Assembly (NCBI GenBank): GCA_946479475.1
Contig: CAMLGG010000108.1
Location: forward strand, 1-16,122
Direction of reading: 5' to 3'
Length of the DNA stretch: 16,122 nt
Origin: an uncultured Ideonella sp.
GTDB taxonomy: Bacteria > Pseudomonadota > Gammaproteobacteria > Burkholderiales > Burkholderiaceae
The notes under the pieces were generated by a model. It was given only the letters and a program-made list of their open reading frames with translations, was not told where the DNA came from and did not search any database. A program made the translations under genes and the position numbers. This document shows, one piece after another, positions 11,171 to 16,122 of the stretch; the first letter of the stretch is position 1, and each line of letters opens with the position of its first letter.

Positions 11171-11175
11171 GGGAG
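11171..11175 (+). promoter_or_regulatory. Shine-Dalgarno deciding the response-regulator start
   Basis: GGGAG lies 6 nt before the ATG at 11182. The frame is open for another 100 codons upstream, but that stretch overlaps the small gene in another frame, so this site marks the true start. Confidence 0.55.
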
Positions 11176-11181
11176 ATCTGC

Positions 11182-11640
11182 ATGGTGGATGGTGATCTGT
11201 ATGGCCGGCCGGGAAGGCCACAGGTGCTGTATGTCGAGGACGAGCCGACCAACCTGCTGCTGATGCAGGCCCTGTTCCGCTTGCGCCCGCACCTGCAGCT
11301 GGTGACCGCGACCGACGGCGCGGAGACCATCGCCCTGGGAGCCTCCATCCGCCCTGCCCTGATCATGCTGGACCTGCGCCTGCCCGACTGCTGGGGCAGC
11401 GACCTCCTGCCCCAGCTGCGGCAGCGCTTTCGCTGGCGCCACGTGCCCGCGGTGGCGGTCACTGCCGAGGTCGAGTTCGACGGCTCGCGCAGCGGCTTCA
11501 TGGAGACCTGGCACAAGCCGCTCGACCTGCAGTTCGTCCTCCAGCGCCTGGACCGCTGGCTGCCCGACACCGCCCACGCCGATCACCCGGGCCAGCACTG
11601 GCGGCCGCCCAATTCCGAAGGCCTCCAGGCCCGCGCCTGA
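11182..11640 (+). CDS. Single-domain response regulator (receiver only)
   Basis: Soluble cytoplasmic receiver protein of 152 aa with no output domain. The CheY-like fold is complete: acidic pair E19/D20 ('VLYVEDE'), phosphoacceptor D64 ('IMLDLRLPD'), T94 ('VAVTAE') and K112 ('WHKPLD'). After the receiver (about 13-128) there is only a short polar tail (129-152). The start is set by a GGGAG Shine-Dalgarno. The receiver resembles those attached to PAS/GAF hybrid kinases more than classical CheY, so it may have come from such a kinase. It faces the minus-strand signalling genes and could be a phosphate acceptor or sink for the two hybrid kinases, or a CheY-like output acting by protein contact; this is inference from position. 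It converges on the metallopeptidase gene with only 5 bp between stop codons. Confidence 0.9.
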   Translation: MVDGDLYGRPGRPQVLYVEDEPTNLLLMQALFRLRPHLQLVTATDGAETIALGASIRPALIMLDLRLPDCWGSDLLPQLRQRFRWRHVPAVAVTAEVEFDGSRSGFMETWHKPLDLQFVLQRLDRWLPDTAHADHPGQHWRPPNSEGLQARA

Positions 11641-11651
11641 GCGGCTCAGGC
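11635..11651. terminator. Inverted repeat spanning both convergent stop codons
   Basis: GCCTGAGC (11635-11642), one base, then GCTCAGGC (11644-11651) form perfect 8-base arms. The response-regulator stop TGA (11638-11640) lies in the left arm and the metallopeptidase stop (11646-11648, minus strand) in the right arm. Since a hairpin loop needs at least three bases, the real stem would be about seven pairs or fewer. A bidirectional terminator is likely by position, but no T-tract follows on either strand. Confidence 0.4.
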
Positions 11652-12764
11652 CGGGGCGCCGACCACCCGGTGCACCAGGTAGAGCCTCCGCAGGGCCGGG
11701 GCCGCGAGCACGAAGGGATAGAAGTCGGCCAGCCCCATCGCGCGTGAAAGCTCGTTGAGGACGCCGGTCAGCTCCATCCAGCTCGTCACCAGCTTGAGAA
11801 AGGCGGGCGCCTGCGGGTCCGCGGCGGCCTCCTCGCCCAGGGCCTCGACGCCGAAGCGTTCGTAGTTCAGCTCGACGCTTTCACCGTCGATGCCGAAGCT
11901 GCGTGCCGTGTCCAGCGTGTCTCGCAGATGCAGGTAATGCGCCCAGGTCTCCGCCCAGTCCTCCCACGGATGGCTGCTGGCGTAGGCGCTGACGTGGCGC
12001 GTCGCCCAGTCGGCTGGCGCGCCATTGGCGTAGTGGGCCTGCAGGGCGGCGGCGTAGTCCTGCCGCTCGTCGCCGAAGACCGCGCGAAAGCGCTCCAGCC
12101 AGGGCGTGCCATCGACCAGGCGCTGCCAGTAGTAGTGGCCCGTCTCGTGGCGCAGATGCCCCAGCAGGGTCCGGTAGGGTTCGTGCAGCGCGGTGCGGCG
12201 TGCCTCGCGCTGGGCGTCGTCCGCCTCCTCGACGTCGAGGGTGATCACCCCGTCGGCATGGCCGGTGACCACGGCCGGGCCGCCCGGCGGCGCGCGCAGC
12301 AGGTCGAAGGCCAGGCCGCGCTTCGGGTCCTCCCGCAGCTTCGACTTGACCGGCAGGTTCAGGCCGATGAGCGTCGAGACCAGCTGCCGCTGTGCATGGG
12401 CGATGCGCTGCCAGAACACCCCGTTCTCGGGCACGGACAGGTCGGGCAGCGTGCGGGTGAGCCGGCAGCTGCGGCACAGGGGCGGCGTGCCGGCGTGGCG
12501 GTCGGTGCTGTCGACCAGCCAGTTGCAGGCCGAAGGTCCGTCCAGGTGCTGGCACCGCCGGTAGGTGCGGGTGCTCGCCCGGCCGCCGACGGCGCGCCAG
12601 AGTCCCTCGCCCGCGGGCTCCAGCGGCAGCAGCTGGCGGCGCGCCGGGTCGTAGCCCAGGGGCGTGTGGCAGGCCAGGCATTCGCTGTTGCGGAAGAACA
12701 CCGGCCTGCCGCACCGGCAGCGAAACGCACGCGGGATCAGCGGGCGGGCGACGCTCGTGCTCAC
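11646..12764 (-). CDS. Putative zinc-binding metallopeptidase with N-terminal Cys-rich (zinc ribbon) region
   Basis: Soluble protein of 372 aa, probably of the 'putative zinc-binding metallopeptidase' family (Peptidase_Mx/DUF2248 type). The N-terminus has a first Cys cluster C16, C18, C29, C32 ('CRCGRPVFF', 'CLAC') and a second set C71, C80, C97, C100, which look like two zinc-ribbon-like knuckles. The zincin motif HETGH is at 206-210 (H206, E207, H210), and the downstream 'HPWEDWAETWAHYLH' (265-279), with E268 and E272, may supply the third ligand. The C-terminal helical part (about 320-372) is typical. No signal peptide is seen, so it is probably cytoplasmic; the substrate is unknown. The GTG start has AGGGGGA (minus strand of 12769-12775) four bases upstream. 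The open frame extends further upstream into the phosphatase gene, but that part is not protein-like. It begins 70 bp after the PAP2 stop. Confidence 0.88.
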   Translation of the reverse strand: MSTSVARPLIPRAFRCRCGRPVFFRNSECLACHTPLGYDPARRQLLPLEPAGEGLWRAVGGRASTRTYRRCQHLDGPSACNWLVDSTDRHAGTPPLCRSCRLTRTLPDLSVPENGVFWQRIAHAQRQLVSTLIGLNLPVKSKLREDPKRGLAFDLLRAPPGGPAVVTGHADGVITLDVEEADDAQREARRTALHEPYRTLLGHLRHETGHYYWQRLVDGTPWLERFRAVFGDERQDYAAALQAHYANGAPADWATRHVSAYASSHPWEDWAETWAHYLHLRDTLDTARSFGIDGESVELNYERFGVEALGEEAAADPQAPAFLKLVTSWMELTGVLNELSRAMGLADFYPFVLAAPALRRLYLVHRVVGAPA

Positions 12765-12834
12765 GGGTTCCCCCTGATGCCTCGCATCGCTGCCCCCCGA
12801 GGGAGCGAGCGCCGGTGCAACGGCCTGGCAGCAC

Positions 12835-13431
12835 TCACCCGAGCTGCACGAGGATGACGGCCGCCGTGCAGGCGCCGATGAGGCCGCCGCCGACCACGTC
12901 GCTCGGATAGTGCAGGCCGAGGACGACGCGCGCGATGGCGACGAGCAAGGCGTAGAGCCACAGCAGCGGCGCCAGGGCCGGGTAGAAGGCCGACAGCAGC
13001 AGCGCGAAGGCCGCCGCGTGCAGCGAATGGCCGCTCGGGAAGCTGAAGCAGTCGGGAATGGGCGCGCAGGCACGGATGTCCGGGCAGCCGCCGTCGCAGG
13101 GCCGCACCCGTCGGATGGTCTTCTTGATCGTCCAGTAGATCGCCAGGTTGATCGCGCCGGTGGCGGCGAGCAGCGCCGCGCAATGCGCCCCGTGCGTTCC
13201 GCCGGCCAGCGGCAGCACGACGAGCACGACGAGCCACATCGGACCATCGCCGAGGCGGCTGCACCAGACCATCAGGCGCAGCAGGGTCGGCTGGGAGGAC
13301 TTTGCGTGCAGGGCGATGGCCCAGCGCCGGTCGATCTCGGCAACGCTGTATTGACGCGCGAACCTCGCCGCCGCCGAGCTGGCCCCTGGAGGCGAAGCCG
13401 GTCCGGTGGACGGGTCAGACCAGCGCGGCAT
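12835..13431 (-). CDS. PAP2-family membrane phosphatase
   Basis: Integral membrane phosphatase of 198 aa in the type-2 phosphatidic acid phosphatase family, which removes phosphate from lipid phosphates or isoprenyl diphosphates, with the active site usually facing the periplasm. The three motifs are present: K103-X6-R110-P111, PSGH at 132-135, and R168-X5-H174-X3-D178, with Ala in place of the usual Ser before R168. Hydrophobic segments lie near 55-77, 82-100, 137-151, 154-170 and 180-197. The loop between motifs 1 and 2 has four cysteines (C112, C116, C122, C128), unusual for the family and possibly disulfide-bonded. The ATG overlaps the glycosyltransferase end by 17 bp, with GGGAC (minus strand of 13440-13444) eight bases upstream; this indicates one transcript and a joint role in lipid or glycoconjugate metabolism. 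The longer open frame upstream lies within the glycosyltransferase and is rejected. Confidence 0.92.
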   Translation of the reverse strand: MPRWSDPSTGPASPPGASSAAARFARQYSVAEIDRRWAIALHAKSSQPTLLRLMVWCSRLGDGPMWLVVLVVLPLAGGTHGAHCAALLAATGAINLAIYWTIKKTIRRVRPCDGGCPDIRACAPIPDCFSFPSGHSLHAAAFALLLSAFYPALAPLLWLYALLVAIARVVLGLHYPSDVVGGGLIGACTAAVILVQLG

Positions 13432-14614
13432 GCTCCATCGTCCCGCCCATGCGTGAGCGGTCTTCCACCACTTCGACCAGTTGCCGCTCGAAGGCGCGCA
13501 AGGCCGTTTCCCAGTCGCTGCGCAGGGCCAGCGTGCGGGCTCGCTGCCGCAGGGCGCTGCCCGGCGCGGCGGCCGAGAGCGCCAGTTCCGCCGCCGCGAA
13601 GAAGCCAGGGCGGTCGTTGGGCTCGGCGAGGAAGCCGTTGTAGTCATGGCTCACCAGCGCGCCGGCACCTGCGGAATCGAAGGCCACCAGGGCCAGGCCG
13701 CTGGCGAGCGCCTCCAGGGCCACGTTGCCGAAGGTGTCGGTCAGGCTGGGGAAGAGGAACACGTCGGCGCTCGCGTAGCAGCGCGCCAGCGAGCCGGCAC
13801 GCTGCAGGCCGACGAATCGCACTTGCGGCCAGGCGGCCGCCAGCTTCGCCCGCAGCGGGCCATCCCCGGCGACCACCATGTGCAGGCCCGGATGCCGGTG
13901 GCTCAGCCAGGCGAAGGCGTCGAGCGCCAGCTGCACGTTCTTCTCGGCTGCCAGGCGCCCTACGTGCAGCAGCACGCGGTCGTCCGGACCTGCACCCCAG
14001 GCTTCGCGAAGGTTCTCGTCGCGCTGGGCCGGAGAGAACAGGCCGGCGTCCACGCCCCGGCCGACCACGTGCAGCCTCTCGAAGCCACGGGCCGCCAGCT
14101 CCCTGGCGAGAGCATGCGTGGGCACGAAGCTGCGGTCGGCCATCGCGTGCAGCTGGCGCAGGTAGGCCAGCACCGCCGGCTGCAGCCAGCCCAGCCGATA
14201 GTGGCGGCTGTAGGCGTGGAAATTGGTGCGGAAGTCGATGGTGGTCGGGATGCCTTCCGCGCGTGCGGCGCGCAGCGCTGTCCAGGCCAATGGCCCGGGC
14301 GTGGCCGCATGCACGAGATCGGGCCGCGCGGCCTGCCAGCGCTCCCGCAGCGTGCCCACCGTGGCCCAGCCGAAGCGAAGGCCCGGGTACATCGGGATCG
14401 GGGCGCCGGCCGTGCGCCATTCGCCGTTGTCGAAGGTGTGGTCGCCCGGATGCTGGGTGTCCTCGAAGGACCGTGTCGCCTCGTGCCGCTGCCGCGGCCG
14501 CACGAGCTGCACCAGATGGCCCGCCTGTCGCAGGTGGTGCACGGTGCGCGCCGTCGTGAGGGAGACGCCGTTGATCTCGGGGGGAAAGGTTTCGGTGATG
14601 TAGGCGATGCGCAC
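13415..14614 (-). CDS. GT4-family glycosyltransferase (alpha-mannosyltransferase-like)
   Basis: Cytoplasmic or membrane-associated GT-B retaining glycosyltransferase of 399 aa that would move a sugar from a nucleotide donor to a lipid or glycan acceptor. The N-terminal domain opens with 'RIAYITETFPPEINGVS', the typical glycine-containing acceptor-side loop. The C-terminal donor domain has 'LLHVGRLAAEKN' (215-226), 'VVAGDGPLR' (247-255) and 'FPSLTDTFGNVALEALASG' (288-306), where D293-X7-E301 takes the place of the EX7E motif. The 'TDTFGNV.LEALASG' form recalls GDP-mannose-dependent mannosyltransferases of the MgtA/PimB type and SQD2-like enzymes, so the donor is uncertain. The start is the GTG with AGAAGG six bases upstream (minus strand of 14621-14626); an in-frame ATG 25 codons earlier adds residues unlike the family. 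It overlaps the downstream PAP2 gene, and together they resemble envelope-lipid modification pairs. Confidence 0.92.
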   Translation of the reverse strand: MRIAYITETFPPEINGVSLTTARTVHHLRQAGHLVQLVRPRQRHEATRSFEDTQHPGDHTFDNGEWRTAGAPIPMYPGLRFGWATVGTLRERWQAARPDLVHAATPGPLAWTALRAARAEGIPTTIDFRTNFHAYSRHYRLGWLQPAVLAYLRQLHAMADRSFVPTHALARELAARGFERLHVVGRGVDAGLFSPAQRDENLREAWGAGPDDRVLLHVGRLAAEKNVQLALDAFAWLSHRHPGLHMVVAGDGPLRAKLAAAWPQVRFVGLQRAGSLARCYASADVFLFPSLTDTFGNVALEALASGLALVAFDSAGAGALVSHDYNGFLAEPNDRPGFFAAAELALSAAAPGSALRQRARTLALRSDWETALRAFERQLVEVVEDRSRMGGTMEHAALV

Positions 14615-14620
14615 GAGGGA

Positions 14621-14626
14621 CCTTCT
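14621..14626 (-). promoter_or_regulatory. Shine-Dalgarno of the glycosyltransferase
   Basis: The minus strand reads AGAAGG six bases before the GTG at 14614. This supports GTG over the in-frame ATG at 14689. Confidence 0.55.
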
Positions 14627-14710
14627 TGGCGGGTGGTACGGCGGAAGCGATCGCACGCTGTCTGGTGCGGGGTCCACCGCCATCAGCAAGGGTCGTTCCC
14701 AGGCGTCCGG

Positions 14711-15853
14711 TCAGCTTGACGGCGAGGCGGGCGCAGCTTGCGAGCCCGGGCGTTGGCGGCGGGGCGCGCGCCGGGCGCTCAGCAGGCCGATGAGGCGCCG
14801 TTCCGGAAGTGTCAGGCCCCGAATCGAGGGCGGACGGGTGGCCCAGGGCTGCAGCCTGAGGGCTTCTCGGCGCTCCGGCGTGGCCAGTTCATCGCCGAGG
14901 ATGAGCACCGCGGGGTGGATGTAAGCCTTGCGGCAAACGGCGGGCGTGTTGCCCAGGCGCCGCGCGACCTGTGCGACCACCCCCGCGGGCGTGGGCACGG
15001 GGTCGGCATCACAGGCTTTCAGCAGCGAGTCCAGCGCCAGCACGCTGCCGTGCCAGGTGCGGAAATCCTTGGCCGTGGCGTGGAGGTCGCCGCTGGCCTC
15101 GGCCAGCCACTGGTTGACGTCGCCCGAGCCGAGGCGGCCTATGCTGCCGTCGCCATCCACGTACTGGAAAAGCTCCTGGCCGGGCAGCTCGCGGCAGCGC
15201 CGGACGACGCGGGCGACGCGGCGGTCACTGAGCCGGACCTCGTGCCGCACGCCGCTCTTGCCGACGAAGGACAGGCGCAGCTCGTCGCCCCGGACGCCGG
15301 CATGGTGGCTGCGAAGGGTGGACAGGCCGAAGGAGCCGTTCTGGCGCGCGTACTCGTCGTTGCCGATGCGCATCCAGGTGGTGTCCAGCAATCGCACGAG
15401 CGTGGCCAGCACGCGTTCGCGCGTGGGCTCGGCTTCGTCGCCCAGCCGGCGCAGGACTGCGCCGCGCAGCTTCGGCAACAGCCGCCCGAAGGCCAGCAGG
15501 CGATCGAACTTGGTCTGGCCCCGCTGCAGCTGCCAGTCGGGGTGGTAGCGGTACTGCTTGCGACCCCGTGCGTCGCGGCCGGTCGCCTGGAGGTGGCCGT
15601 CCTCGCGCAGGCAGATCCACACCTGCTCGTAGGCGGGAGGAACCGCCAGGCGTCGGATGCGCTGCAACACCGCCTCATCGCGCACCGGCTTGCCGGTAGG
15701 CAGCAGGTAGACGAAGCCCTTGCCTCGCCGATGCCGCCGGATGCCCGGCTCGCTGTCGCTCACCCACGCCAGCTGCGCCGGCGGCGCCGGCGCGAACAGC
15801 GCCGCGCCAGCTTCGGCGGAAACCACCCGGGAGGAACGCGAACGCCCTGGCAT
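14711..15853 (-). CDS. Type IB DNA topoisomerase
   Basis: Bacterial (poxvirus-like) topoisomerase IB of 380 aa that relaxes supercoils without ATP through a 3'-phosphotyrosyl intermediate. After an N-terminal beta domain (about 30-110), the catalytic domain shows R162 ('WMRIGNDEYA'), K199 ('FVGKSGVRHEV'), R265 ('AKDFRTWHG') and nucleophile Y311 ('NTPAVCRKAYIHP'). Nine residues before the Tyr there is N302 where vaccinia enzyme has His; I recall the same Asn in Deinococcus topoisomerase IB, so this looks normal for bacteria. The C-terminal tail (about 355-380) is basic and low-complexity. The start is the ATG with AGAAGG at 15861-15866 seven bases upstream. The open frame runs a further 77 codons upstream, but this encodes translated GC-rich tandem repeats and is not part of the protein. 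It lies 96 bp upstream of the glycosyltransferase in the same direction, with no sign of coupling. Confidence 0.94.
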   Translation of the reverse strand: MPGRSRSSRVVSAEAGAALFAPAPPAQLAWVSDSEPGIRRHRRGKGFVYLLPTGKPVRDEAVLQRIRRLAVPPAYEQVWICLREDGHLQATGRDARGRKQYRYHPDWQLQRGQTKFDRLLAFGRLLPKLRGAVLRRLGDEAEPTRERVLATLVRLLDTTWMRIGNDEYARQNGSFGLSTLRSHHAGVRGDELRLSFVGKSGVRHEVRLSDRRVARVVRRCRELPGQELFQYVDGDGSIGRLGSGDVNQWLAEASGDLHATAKDFRTWHGSVLALDSLLKACDADPVPTPAGVVAQVARRLGNTPAVCRKAYIHPAVLILGDELATPERREALRLQPWATRPPSIRGLTLPERRLIGLLSARRAPRRQRPGSQAAPASPSS

Positions 15854-15860
15854 GCCGGGC

Positions 15861-15866
15861 CCTTCT
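15861..15866 (-). promoter_or_regulatory. Shine-Dalgarno of topoisomerase IB
   Basis: The minus strand reads AGAAGG seven bases before the ATG at 15853. This supports the shorter start over the frame that extends into the repeats. Confidence 0.55.
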
Positions 15867-15940
15867 GCAAGCCCCGTGCCGCCCCTGCACCCACGGAGCG
15901 CTCCGCAGGAGCCGCCCCCTTCAAGGGCGTGCGCGGATCC

Positions 15941-16122
15941 GGCTCTGCCGGTCCGCTGCGCGCGCCCCCCTGGGGGGCAGGCCCCCGGCAGGGGGCCGTG
16001 GGGGTCAACAGTCCGCGGCTCTGCCGGTCCGCTGCGCGAGCCCCCCCGGGGGGCAGGCCCCCGGCAGGGGGCCGTGGGGGTCAACAGTCCGCGGCTCTGC
16101 CGGTCCGCTGCGCGAGCCCCCC
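15941..16122. repeat. 76-bp GC-rich tandem repeat, about 2.4 copies, running off the window
   Basis: Copies start at 15941, 16017 and 16093 (the last cut after 30 bp). Copies 1 and 2 differ at only two of 76 positions, and the partial third matches copy 2. Each full unit carries two strong inverted repeats. In copy 1 they are GCCCCCC-T-GGGGGGC (15964-15978) and GGCCCCC-GGCA-GGGGGCC (15980-15997). The array sits about 90 bp upstream of the topoisomerase gene, where its promoter would be expected. No gene is seen in 15854-16122. Confidence 0.9.

Noticed and set aside
10882..11181. N-terminal extension of the response regulator by 100 residues
   Set aside because: It overlaps the small gene in another frame, and GGGAG before 11182 marks the start of the receiver domain.
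12783..12834. Possible degenerate relative of the 76-bp repeat between the PAP2 and metallopeptidase genes
   Set aside because: Only a short C/G run next to GAGCGAGCGCC-type sequence is shared, too little to call in this GC-rich DNA.
12910..14559. Plus-strand open frame opposite the PAP2 and glycosyltransferase genes
   Set aside because: Arg/Pro/Ala-rich shadow without domain features.
15854..16084. N-terminal extension of topoisomerase IB by 77 residues
   Set aside because: It translates the tandem repeat and duplicates itself in sequence; the ATG at 15853 has a good Shine-Dalgarno.

Overview
The window is very GC-rich (about 70%) with densely packed genes, many GTG starts and little intergenic DNA. 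Together with the protein families present, this suggests a Burkholderiales betaproteobacterium of Comamonadaceae type (Variovorax/Ramlibacter-like). That placement is an inference from composition and gene style; no marker gene such as rRNA is present. I see no tRNA, rRNA, insertion sequence, phage gene or CRISPR array.

Layout. (1) At the left edge, 1-861 (+) is the 3' part of a PoNi-type (DUF1910/DUF1911) immunity protein with an extra C-terminal module; its partner toxin and start lie outside. (2) 877-10655 (-) holds five co-directional signalling genes. In transcription order they are a CheB-CheR-coiled coil-PAS-PAS fusion, a soluble PAS-PAS-GAF hybrid histidine kinase, a CheB-type methylesterase with a C-terminal Cys/His metal-binding module, an isochorismatase-like cysteine hydrolase translationally coupled to it, and a membrane Cache-type hybrid histidine kinase. 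(3) Divergent from them, 10821-11640 (+) holds a small Arg-rich hypothetical protein and a single-domain response regulator. (4) 11646-15853 (-) holds a zinc metallopeptidase with two N-terminal Cys clusters, a PAP2 phosphatase overlapping a GT4 glycosyltransferase, and a bacterial type IB DNA topoisomerase. (5) The right edge, 15941-16122, is a 76-bp GC-rich tandem repeat that runs out of the window.

How they may work together. Block 2 plus block 3 looks like one sensory module. It has chemotaxis-type methylation enzymes (two CheB domains, one CheR) but no methyl-accepting receptor, CheA or CheW in the window, and it has two hybrid kinases plus a free receiver but no HPt protein or output regulator. 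It may be an MCP-less methyltransferase/methylesterase pathway wired to phosphorelay kinases; this is inference. The glycosyltransferase/PAP2 pair probably acts on a lipid or envelope glycoconjugate. The other genes look like independent housekeeping or accessory functions.

Both convergent junctions (861/877 and 11640/11646) consist almost entirely of a short inverted repeat at or across the stop codons.
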